Positions 35,207 to 46,800 of a stretch of 64,000 bases of DNA are shown one piece after another. The position numbers and the translations under genes were made by a program. Under the pieces are notes generated by a model. It saw nothing but the letters and a program-made list of their open reading frames with translations. It was not told the DNA's origin and ran no database searches. Source of the DNA: Rotaria sp. Silwood1 (taxonomy: Eukaryota > Rotifera > Eurotatoria > Philodinida > Philodinidae); NCBI GenBank assembly GCA_905250075.1, contig CAJNOP010000004.1:310001-374000 (forward strand), read 5' to 3'. Position 1 is the stretch's first letter; every line of letters begins with the position of its first letter.

Positions 35207-38200
35207 ACTCGATCAGTAGCTGGTTGCCATTCTTGGCAATGATGTTTGTTTGGCTGCTTCACATCTCCAGAATGTTCCAACTTCACATTTAACATAAGGT
35301 TATATAGGAGAGTGCAAGAGAGGAATGAATATCGGAAAGAATCATGGAGAGACAAACAAAGGAAAGAACAATTAATAGATAAGATTAAGAGAAAGGGGGA
35401 AAGGGGGAAAGGAAAGTCGACAACCAGTCATACCAATATCGGCGCAGTTATCTACTCTTGTATTAGTAATATTAGAGACTGTCTTTCTCGAAAATATGAA
35501 CATTGCTAACTGCTTACTACTGATTTGGTCTGACCAGTAAATTGATGATAATGAGCTGGCAAATGATCATTACCGTTGCAGTTCTGCGCTGTAGGCAAAT
35601 ATTGATGAGAAAAAAGTAATCTTTATATTGTAACAGGTACCTTTCGATCGCCTTGTCAAAGAAGTGTTAACAAAAACTCATCCAGTCTCATCAAGTACTA
35701 CTTGTTATTTGCATTTGAATTGTACGCGTGATCAAATGTCATGGTGTTTGGATTGGCGTGAGATATGTGATGGAAAAGTTGATTGTTGGCCTATTCCTGT
35801 GGATGAACAAAATTGTGAGAAGCTGAAAGAAAATGAATATGGACCCAACGAATATCGATGTTTTAATGGTCAATGTATTCCAGACACATTTTTATCTGAT
35901 AATGTTTTTACTCCAGATTGTCTTGATCGAACTGATGAAGATTCACTGGAAGGAACACTATACCCCAAGAATTGTGATAAGGGTGATCCAGCATTCCGAT
36001 GTACAGACATCACATATCCTTATTGGACGCATTCTAGTCTCTCCTGTTGTAATCCATCATGTGGTAGAGATTCTTGTCGAGCTCATCTTTTCGAAACATT
36101 TGAGCATAATTTGTTATCATACAATGCTAATACTCATATTACAGAAGAATGTTGGGTTGTTATGATCTGTCTTGCTCAAGCAACTCGGCGAATTTCTTTT
36201 GTACGTATGTTAAAAAGTTGACTTTTCTTATTTTTCAAAAAGCCACAATCAATTTATTCCAAACATATGTTTTCTTAATTACTAAACTAAAAATCGGACT
36301 TTATTCGACACATTTCTATTTCAACTGATGAAATAGCACGTGTTTTCATTTCTAGGATAATGCCAGTTATGCCCATTTATTCAACGGTAGTTGTAACAAT
36401 ATTTGTTCGAAGCAGCGTCGGCCTTGTCGTGCAAAAATGGTGGAATACTGTCCACCATTATTTGAATTTCCTGCAAAGTCTCTTGGATGGCATCATGCAC
36501 ATTTTTTTTCTTCATGGAACCAAACAACTACATACAAAGGCACTATATCACTTGCCGGGTTACATCTGTTATGATGAAGAAGATTGTTCGATTTCTAAAT
36601 CTGTTACTCATTTAAAAAAACTCAGTGAACCATCTCTCATTCTTGCTTGTGAACTTCCAAACATCGAAAAATATAGAGAAGACTGAATTTCTCAAGTAAG
36701 ATCTTTTCGTTGACAAATGGTTATGCAATGTTCTTCAAAAACAAATGGTAAAGAAAATGATTGCTCTATAGAAAATCAATTTCAATGTGGTAAAAGGTGT
36801 ATCTCGAAACATCGTCTAGTCGATTATAATAGTGATTGTCCAGATAATATTGATGAAAAGTACAATGAGAGCTATGTTCTAAATCATAAACACCGCTCAA
36901 AATGCACATCGAGCATAACAGGAACACATATTACACAATGCATACTCAGTACGAATATATGGCTGGGAAAACGAGATGATTGCCGATCAAAAATTCAACT
37001 TCTTCATTTTCCTACATTATGCGATGGTTATACTGACTATATAGAAAAAATTAACAATGTATTGGAAACAGATAAAACAAATTGCGAACGATGGCAATGT
37101 GATAATTAATATACACGATGTGATGGAGTATGGAATTGTCCGAACGGAGCAGATAAGGCACGATGCTTTCATTCCATTTGCCGCGGATTAGTTGGACATC
37201 CATGTTTATTACGTAATACAACGGAATAGATTTGTCTGCCATTGGTCAATAGTAATGATGAAATTATTGGTTGTTACGGAGCAACTGATGAACGAAGTTT
37301 CTGTCTAACACAGTTGAACGGAGCGACTAATTTCCTTTGTTCAAAAAACCATACCGATAATCAGCAAAAAGTTAATCAGTAAGTTATTTATATGAACATA
37401 TTGAAATAATGGACTCGCTACATTCTTTTTCGCTAATCAATTTTGAACTAATGGAGAATATTTTAGAGAAAAGAGCTAATCAATACTATAACGTATTCAT
37501 TATTAAAATTATATGTCAGTATCACTAACATGTCTTCCTGAATACAATCAAGCAACAATCTAATATTTATAATTATGAGATCCGTAATTCGTTCTGGTTT
37601 ATAGAAGTTTATTTATGGAGTTAAAAAAGATATTCTTAATCTTGATTAAGCTGATCTTGTTTCCTACTGCTCTCGAATAGGCAACATCGGTAATATATAT
37701 ATATAATCAGATGTTTAGCGAAAGAGGGAGTATACCAGCAGATAACATAATACAGTTGGAAAATGCATACATTAATGTCTCAAAAGCAGAAAACTACTCA
37801 AGGAAAAAAACCACGAGAAAACAATAGGGAGAATATTTGATAGAAAGAAATAAAGAGAGAGAACGATCGCATACGAAAATACTGACATCACTATTTGTAT
37901 CTTATGGTAGGTCTTAACTAGATTCCATAACAATAATGATCTCAATTATATGTTGCTCACTTATCTTTCAATATTCTGTTATTAGATATCTCTTTCTCTC
38001 ACTATTGTCCTTTACTATGATTATTGCAACATTCTAAAGCAGAATTATATGAACAAATAGACTAGAATTATATTAAGTGACTATTGCATAGAATCCATCA
38101 CAAAATACATATTTGAGACTTATTTGATGGAATATTTACATGAAAATATGTTTAGAAAAATGCAAATCGAGTTTGTAGCGGCAGAAACATTAATCCTATT

Positions 38201-38519
38201 TCTTAGTGGTGCTTTTGAAAATGTTCAACTGTTCTTGTCTTGCTTATTTTAACGAAATTAGTACTGACTGTTCAAATATTGACCATTTCATATCCTGTTC
38301 TAATCGAGATTAACAATGAGCCCTTACTATCAACATAAATGTGTCTATTATACATAATAACAGTAGATTCTAATAATATCGACGTTATCCATCAACAGTT
38401 GCTTTTAGCTCCGTTTAGTACTCTCGAGTCACTTCATACAAAACAGCAAAAACGACCACAGTTGAAAAAAACTTTATAACTTTTCTCGAGTAAAAAATAA
38501 ACTTCGGTCACTTGTGTAC

Positions 38520-39254
38520 AGGGTGGGTAACGTTATGATTTCAAATAGCAGTCATAACAACCTTTATACCAAATTAAAGAGCATCGAAAATGAGATTTAT
38601 CAATGCTAGATAGTAAAGGTTCAGGCAAACTTTTAGTGCCGAATTCAGAAAATTCTTAAAATTTTACGCCATATTGACAATGAAAAATTACTTTCATGAG
38701 GTAGTTCAAACTAGATCTCAATTAAAAGCAGGAATATCATGAAATACTATTTTCTCTTAAAGTTTGACGAAAATGACCAATAATCAGTATGATGACCATT
38801 AGGCTTTTTTAAAGCACTAAGATGAGACGGATACGAGCATGAAATAGTTTCACATGACTCAATGTTTGTTTCTATGTTTGTCGAAACATTTGAAATATGT
38901 TTTCAAAAGTCTCTTCATCGTAAAGATAGTGTTTCGTCTCCAATAGCGTTTTGTTTCCATTTTATTTTCGATTATTGTTCCAATATTTACGCGACAGATA
39001 TTGATTACTTTGTGTGATTCCTGATTTTAAATGAGATCCAGTTTGAACTACCTCATGAAAGTAATTTTTCATTGTCAATATGGCGTAAAATTTTAAGAAT
39101 TTCATGAATTCGGCACTAAAAGTTTGTCTAAACCTTTACTATCTAGCGTTGATAAATCTCATTTTCGATGCTCTTTAATTTGGTATAAAGATTGTTATGA
39201 CTGCTATTTGAAATCATAGCGTTATCCTCCTGGAAAAATATTTTTACCCACTCT
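38520..39254. mobile_element. 735-bp foldback element with arms of about 200 bp
   Basis: The left arm (38520-38719) and right arm (39033-39254) are inverted copies with few differences. For example AATGAGATTTATCAATGCTA on the left corresponds to TAGCGTTGATAAATCTCATT on the right, and GTAGTTCAAACTAGATCTC to GAGATCCAGTTTGAACTAC. The termini are AGGGTGGGTAAC and, inverted, AGAGTGGGTAAA. The right arm has about 20 extra bases near its end. A clear target duplication was not found. It lies in a 1.9-kb intron of the broken LDLa gene. Confidence 0.85.
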
Positions 39255-39769
39255 TTATAATAAGGCAATAGATATTTCAATTATGATTGATTATGTTGTA
39301 TCTATTTCTTATAGAACGAACGTATGCATTAATCCTAGCTATGTATATGATGAAAACTTCAATTGTCCGTTACAAGATGATGAACTAAAGTCGTTCTGCA
39401 AAATCGGTGGTAATGTTGACTCGTTATGCAATGTTTTCTCGGGAACAGCTCAACTAATAATAAAAGAAAACATTTCCTGCATTCTTGATGATTTTTTTAG
39501 AGCCTCTTCAATAACACTCGGCAAGGCTCCACATTTTTCACTTGCTAACTACAGTATTCTTCCACCAACGGGCTTGACTTCTCCAGTAACAGTATTATCG
39601 AAAATAGTCTTCTTAACAAACACATCGGAGAAAAATGGTTTAATTGTTGCCAATGAGCGTCCAATGTCGTTAACTCAGTTCCCATGTCGTGGCGGCATCC
39701 CGGTTTATTTTAAAGATAACATCCAGTGTTTATGTCCATCGATTCTCTATGGTTCATTCTGTGAATAGG

Positions 39770-39896
39770 GTGGGTGTGGATGTGAAGGTGAGTGGGTGTG
39801 GGTGTGAGTGTGAGTGGGTGGGATGTGGGGTGTGGGTGTGGGTGTGTGGTGTGGGTGTTTATGAAAAGGATAGTCACACCCACACCCTCTCTTAAC
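39770..39896. repeat. Interstitial telomere-like GTGTGGG array with inverted C-rich end
   Basis: About 90 bp consist of GGGTGTGGGTGTGAGTGTGAG, GTGGGGTGTGGGTGTGGGTG and similar units. A short unique part follows, then CACACCCACACCCTCTC in inverse orientation. The unit TGTGGG is the telomeric hexamer reported for bdelloid rotifers (from memory of work on bdelloid telomeres). The array begins at the exact point where the LDLa-family reading frame stops making sense. It could be a healed break, captured telomeric DNA, or a small element with GT-rich inverted ends. Confidence 0.7.
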
Positions 39897-40140
39897 GTGC
39901 TTGGACATGTACCATATGGAAAGTATTGGTCATAAGCTTGTATATAGTTGTTGATTTTCAGCAATAAACGGAATGAGAGTGCATGAATAAACAATTTCGT
40001 CTTTAGCTGTTAACCAACATAAGAAACATTGTTTCCAACTGGAACAACCCCATACGGCTTATAAAGAGAATCACAAATATTTTATTCATAATTAAAATTG
40101 ACATAAAACTAAAAAAAAGTCAACTAAATAATAATAATCA

Positions 40141-42266
40141 TGATGAGTAACTCTGAATCTCCCAATACAAGTTTTTCCGCGATATCAATATCGTCAGCAT
40201 CAAAATCCACAAGTGAAGTAACATCCACAAAGTAGGACGTTGTAAAAGCTGCTTGAAATGAATTCTTCACACATGTTATTTAAAAAAATGAGAAAAAACG
40301 ATCCATTAAATGTTTAATATGTAATGAAGTAGCAGAAGAAAACCTTTCATCTCAAAATAAAAAGCGTATCGTATTTTGCCTTCGAAAGTTACTATACCGA
40401 CTTAGCTTGAGAAATTTTTACATTTGTACTTGTGTTCGTCAGTCATAGTCGCAATTGGATTATCGTCTTACAAATGCGGGGTTTCAGATACTGTTTCACC
40501 ATTCGACGAGCTCTTATCCTTGATACAGCGTATTGTTTAGCCACTCTCCTAATTTCCATCTCCTTTTTGTGCTCTAATCGGTGTTTGACATTTTGGATTA
40601 TCTTAATAACTCGGAGAAGGCGTGGAGGACCAGGCAATGTTGACAACTCGATGGAAACAATGTTAAGGATCATGTTACACCATATTTTTATTGTGCTGAG
40701 TCACAAGAAGTTACTTTTCGTCATATTACAAAGAAGACATAGGCTTGGAAATTACAGTATATGTATATAATGTGTAGAGGATGAAAAGATGAATGTTTAA
40801 AAAAAGCCAGATAGCACCAATAAGAATTAAAAAGAGATGTCGGTAGAATATTGAAGAGTCTGTTCTTTACGAGACACCATTAGTATTTAGTAATATTGTT
40901 GTTACATCTAACTTTAGTCATCATATAAAAAACCTGTCGTCAAACTGAATATACTAAAAGGTCAAACAAATCAGACGAGTTAGATCGACAGCAGTCAAAA
41001 TTACGTGAATTTTTTTTTTTAGGAAGAATTCATTACTCTTATCATCAACAACAACAGGAGTTACATGATACTATTGTTCAGAAGTTAATAACTGAACTCG
41101 GTCTTACGTTCTCATCGGCAGAAAAATTAGAATTTATGAAATTTGTGTCTACTGTTGATCCGAAATTCACGATGACCAGTCGATGAGCCCTAAGTAGAAA
41201 AAGAATTTCAACTCTTTATCATAAACTCAGTGATTCATTAAAATAGTTTTATTCAACACTAGACTATTTCGTTGACGCTCGATATTTAGACTCATAGAAA
41301 AATACAATCAGCCTTTAGTATTCCAGGTCGATCTCCCATCTTCTTTTGAATATGTGTGAAGTAATTTTACTATTTAGATTATGGCCTGATTGATATGGAA
41401 TATAAATCATATGTTTTATGATTTTTGCCTCTACACGGAAATCATACTCATGAAAAATTTATCAGATAGCAATGATAGTGGTTCAGATTCAAATGGTGAT
41501 GATTTTTCATGACAATACAAGAATCATGATATATAGTAGAAGATAGCTTTGATAATGTGGTATCTGAAAGTGCATTAAGATTGCCATATTTCGCTCATAC
41601 GCTTCAACTAGTTCTTCAAGATGGTTTAAAAGAAGCCATTTGTATTAAACACACAATAGTTAAAGTATCAAAAATTGCCAAATTAGTACATTTGAGCACA
41701 ATATTTGCTGAGAAATTAGAAAAAACTAGTGAAAGTATATCGAAAGCAAATAAAACTCGATGGAATACTCAACTCTATACGGTGCAAAAAATTACTTTAA
41801 ATACTGTTGGCACAATTAAACTTGATATTAAGTGAAATTAAAATGAAAAAATTATGTTTAAAGTCAGGTAATTTAACGATGTTAAGCGAATTCGTATTAT
41901 AGTTAGTTCTATTTGGTGAGCAATCATTTTAGATCAAGCCTAAAATTCACCATCGATTTTGCTTACTACTTAGATGCCACTTCCATCTTTTATGATTTAA
42001 TTAATTAGCAATACAATGTCGTGTATAAAACTACGTTATCTCAAGTTTTATTTTCATCATTGATTGCTTGGTTTGATGCTTTACTCGAGGTACTAAATAT
42101 ATAGTTTATATGGAGATTGATAGAAGTTCTTTGTGTTCCAGCAACGTCAGCACCTGTGAAGCATATTTTGTCACGGAATTGGCTTGTTATGCGTCAGCAT
42201 AGAACTTCGACGGCAAGAACAACTTTACAGATGCTAACAATGTTGAAGCGTAACAATCATCTTTGA
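40141..42266 (+). pseudogene. Decayed hAT-superfamily transposase with BED zinc finger
   Basis: Starting at 40141 (MMSNSESPNTS...) the frame runs into a BED-type finger region (FFTHVI..KNEKKRSIKCLICNEVA) broken by three stops. An unrelated stretch at about 40400-40930 follows. At 41053-41230 the reading QELHDTIVQKLITELG...VDPKFTMTSR, then ALSRKRISTLYHKLSDSL, resembles the middle of BED-hAT transposases. An open block at 41557-41835 contains YFAHTLQLVLQDGLKEAI and a KTRWNTQLY motif. The C-terminal dimerisation domain is seen at 42121-42266 (CVPATSAPVKHILSRNWLVM, then RQHRTS). Many stops and gaps make it inactive. Whether it mobilised the CAGTG-ended elements nearby is unknown. Confidence 0.85.
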
Positions 42267-43831
42267 TGAATATGTTAAACTTTTGTTTTGTTTTTTTTAA
42301 TAATCAGATATGATTTTGTGAAAAGGTACAAATAAAAAAATTATTCGAGTTGTGTGAACTATGTAAACCAATAAAAAAGCTGATAGAAACGATATCTCTC
42401 AACTGAAAGGGTGTGACTTGATTTGACTTGAGAAAACGTTTTTTAGTACTCTAACTTGCCCAGCTATGCATAACACAAGAACAGATGTATACCACAACGT
42501 AGTCAGCATGTTACTGGACGGATGATCCGAGACAAATAGCTATTCATGATTTTTCAAGGATGATTTCATCGCTAGTGATACCAACGTTTAAGTACAGTAT
42601 CTGGTAGATACATGGTGACATTGATTCCAAGAAATTTATACAGTTTCATAGAGGTTCCCAAAAATTTATCTTTGAAAACTAATTTCTCATAAATTCATGA
42701 TATTTTATTTGTTAGTAGACTAATTGTGTCCTACGTATGAAGCAATATGTCTAGAATAACTCATTTTCAACAAAACCAAATTATTTAGACTTTTAAAGTT
42801 TTTATTTGTGTACATAATGCATTATAGAGTCCTTAGAGAAGTTAGTAAAATCTTTCTTGAAACCAATAATGTTAGTTTCAAGGAGTATCTCTTAAAATAA
42901 CTTTTACACAGTAAAACCTTCGAATAAATCCCCATCAATGGTGAAAAAAACCAGTCCATTTGATTTACAGAGTGATGATGTTCAAGATTTTTTTCCTCGT
43001 GCTATTAATGACGCACCATATAAACAATATAACGTTAGACATAAGATTCGACAAAATGCAGTCTATTCAATAATATCTAGGAATATCGATGTAGCATACA
43101 CTGGTGAGTGTTGCCTCAATATGATTCATAACGTTTCTCGTTTTTCTCGAACACTCACAAGACAGCACTTTCTCATGTACACATTAGTTTCAACAATATA
43201 ATTGATCAGAAGCAAAATAAGTGAGCATACCTCTCTTTAGACATTCAATTTTTGAAAAAAATTCCCGTCAGAACTGCACTTTGTTTTTTTTTGTCGAAAA
43301 TGAGTGGCTCTCAATAAATATTTCAGTAAAATGGTCATAACTGCTTGCTAATAGGTCACAAAATATAAGCTTGTAAGACTTTTTCATGCATAAATTCTCT
43401 ATTGATATATTTGCATTGGCAGATATTTGCCATATATGATTCAAGTCAAATAATCACTGAACTGTTTCAGAAGCACAACAAATTTTATCATCATGTCAAT
43501 TTTGTATAAATTGACAAAATTAAAGCATTTTATTGCAATTAAACTTGTTCGTTTGAAAAGAATCAAAATTCAATCTAGCATAAATGTTAACATATTAATC
43601 ATCTATGAATTGAATGGATTATCATGAATTAAGGGAAGACAATATTGGAACGATAAGGTTATTTTTTATTTTCTAATTGTCTTATTGATTATATGTTTAA
43701 ATTGTAACTATTGAAATAAATTCATCGATACTGATTGTGAGATTTAATAAACAACAAAAATAATAATAAGTATTACGTTACAAAATATTTGTTAAAATTT
43801 GAATAAAAAAGAAATGAAAGAAAAAACATTT
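42267..43831. other. Intergenic, one unrecognised frame
   Basis: A short open frame at 42938-43201 (MVKKTSPFDLQSDDVQDFFP...) has ordinary codon use and could be a fragment of a decayed gene, but I do not recognise it. The rest is AT-rich with nothing identifiable. Confidence 0.4.
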
Positions 43832-46800
43832 TTATTTTTTATCTTTTTTTGTTATTGTTTTTTTCGTTGGTTCATTTTCAATGATAATCATAGCCAATTG
43901 ACTACGTGATGCTAAACCTTTTTCCCTTTGCATTAAACATCGATTATATTCAATTGTATTCGTTCGTTTTATTGAATCACACTTTATTGGTTTGTAATGA
44001 ACACGTAATGATTGATCAGGTGCACGTAAAATATGTGTATCAGTTAATTGTACAAACAAATCATAAAGGTTTATTGATGATAATGATATATTATTTGATA
44101 AAATTAATTTTTTTAAATTTAAATAATCACTCATATAAATTCCAATATGATCAAATGCATAGGAATTAAACCAACCATGTGATTTATGTAAATCAATTGT
44201 AGAATTATCTGTTATATGATGTGTACGTATTATAATATGTGGTTGATATTGATAAAAAGCAATAGGAAAAAAAACTTGCACATTTTCAATAACGTTTAAA
44301 CGACAACGATTTAAAAAATCTGATTCAATATTAACATATGGATTTGTTAAAAATATTAAGGAATTTGTTCGAAGTTTTGTTTCAAAAAAATCTAATATAT
44401 ATGTTGAATGTGTATAACGTGTTATTGTTGATGATGGTAAAAGTACAGTGTGATATGTTACTGTTAATTGAGTTCGTATACGACGTATTAAATCAATTTC
44501 ATGACGCAGATTATCAAACCATTTTTGTGTTTGAGATAATTCATGCTTGGTTGTAACAACATGTGTAAGAAGTAGTTCAAATTTATCACGAGTTTCTTTA
44601 TCAAATAATGTTTTATTAACATGACGCAGAAAACGAATTGCAATGGATTGTTCGTCTGTATATATAGGTAATATAAGAAAGATTTTAGTTGTTTCAGTAA
44701 CAAATGGCATTGGAATTATTTCAACAAGACCTAAAAAACAAAATATAATACACATGTATTAAAAGCAATTTTGTTAATTCTTATAAATCAATTGATTGAT
44801 TCGTCTTTTAGTTATTTGAGTTAACTACTAATTTTGTAAAATATGAAAAATACTTTTTTTTGGTTTTTATTTGATAGAAGATGAAAATTTCCATACTAAT
44901 TTTCGTTTATATCGTATTTCTATTTTATAACAACATAATAAGAAACGTAATAGTTTAATAATACTTCCGATTTGAAAAATTGTTGAAAAGTTCTATTCAC
45001 AAGAATGGTTTGCAAAAATTAATTTCATACAAACAAACTTTTCATTAATGACTTAGCTAGTTTGATCTGAACTTTTAAATTAGAATTGTCGTAAGTTTAA
45101 AATATAATATGTATTTTTACGTGAACAATGTCATAAATTATTATTTACAATGGCCCACTAGAACTAAAATTTTCAAAACGTCCAGCTTGTTCATAGAAGG
45201 TTTAAGCCTTTTAGGAGAATTGCTGTAGCTTCATTATTTAAAGAATTATAGAGCTCGAAATGGTTTCAAATTAAAGTTAACACTTGTACGCAGTTGTGGT
45301 TCAAAGTTAATATGTCTTCTTGTGATAAAAACTCAATGTTGATATTTTTTCGAAAAATTTGATTTTCAGAGAGGATGCTCTACAAAATCAATACATTGTT
45401 GCAATTTTATTTCTCAATCGAATTCAAAAGGAATAACGTTTGTACAATTCAAAGGTATATCTTTAACACAATGCTCATTTTGAAGATGAAAACTTCAAAG
45501 TTTGATGTTCAATATTTCAGGGCATAAAGATTTGACTCTTTGTCTTGTGAATACCTTTGTTGCTAATGAAATTTTGCGTACAACTATATTATTAACGGTT
45601 GAGATCCTTACCCTAGGTAGTAATTAATATGTGTCTAAACTAATTGTTTCTTTTTCAGTCTTGTTGAATTAGACAGAATTACTGGAGGAAAAAATTAAAA
45701 ATTTTCTCGAAATTACTGAGTATGTATCATTCTACATCATTTCAGTAAGAAAACTGTATTCATGTTAATGATTTTGTTTTACAATATCGCGTTAACACTA
45801 AATTTTTAACAATACGTACTACTGTAGATTGTGTAATAAATACATGAATACTGGTTTTTTTCATAGTTTGAAATTAAAATAAAATTTAACTTACCTAATG
45901 GTCGCATTAATTCTACACGTTTAATATATTCTATATGATTTTGATCAATCAATGACAAATCCATAATATAATGTGTACCTCGTGTTGGATCAAATTGTCG
46001 ATAACCATTAATTAATTTTTTAAGTTTTAATCTATTTTAAAAAGAACAAAAAATAAACATTCACATTCATTTATAATACATTTATAGTTAATCATACTGA
46101 ATGCCATATTTTTTTTGCAGTTGTTCGACAGCATGATCAATAACTTCATGTACATCTTCATAATCATCATCTTAAAAAAAGAAAAAGTATCAATAATACA
46201 GTTCGATTCGGTGTTTTTATTTAAGAAATAAAACAAAACATACCATCCATTGAATTAATTACATCATTATCCGTTTTTAAATAAATATGTGTTTCATTAA
46301 AAAAATCCCAACGAAGTACGTCGAATCGTGTTGGTGGTTTAAATGATGGTGGTACACCAACTGGCCATGGAATATTTCCACAACCTTCAGGTGCATAACA
46401 GGATAGCTCTTCAATTGTTTCCTCATATTTTGATATACTTTTTGTCATTTCATCAATTTCAACTTGATTAAAATATCTTAGTTAAATAAGTTTAGTTTAG
46501 TAAAAAAAAATTAAGATGAAAAGAAAAAAATTTAATTATACTTTTGAAGTTTAAGCATTGTTTCAAGATCATTTATTGGATGAACAGTTAACGTTTGATT
46601 AAAATCTTCACTTTTAGATAATCTATCAATATCTGTATCGAATTCAAATCGATAATTAACATAAGCTGAAAATTTATAATTCTGTAAAAAAATTTCATCC
46701 GATCTTTAGAAGTAAATACATCAGAAAAATACTATCAAGACTTACACTAGCTGTATTAGTACAAGGTAATTTAGCTGCTTTTAAAACACATCGTCCAATA

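Larger units (their letters stand above)
32484..39773 (+). pseudogene. Broken LDL-receptor class A repeat / secreted multi-domain protein
   Basis: The start at 32484 gives a signal peptide (MLFKSLFLFLIFFSSNDLLN), preceded by an acceptor-like ATTTTAG at 32479. Coding blocks are 32484-32924, 35637-36200, 36356-36692, about 36717-37379 and 39315-39773. An LDLa-type repeat is visible (CLDWREICDGKVDCWPIPVDEQNC) with more Cys-rich modules after it (FRCFNGQC-like, GKRCISKHRLVDYNSDCPDN). Damage is clear: an in-frame TAG at 32763 (NVTGV-stop-LYSWSAHLDV), a frame change at a run of eight T (36502-36509), TAA at 37107 and TAG at 37228. A hAT element and a foldback element sit in its introns. The frame stops at a GTGTGGG-rich patch just after YGSFCE, where an EGF-like Cys module would be expected to continue. 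Similar proteins form a large family in bdelloids (from memory); function unknown. Confidence 0.75.

Noticed and set aside
40432..40770. Overlapping frames on both strands between the BED finger and core of the hAT relic
   Set aside because: The minus frame (40443-40673) has a basic helix-like segment, but neither frame aligns with any transposase I know, and they shadow each other. Most likely chance frames in inserted DNA.
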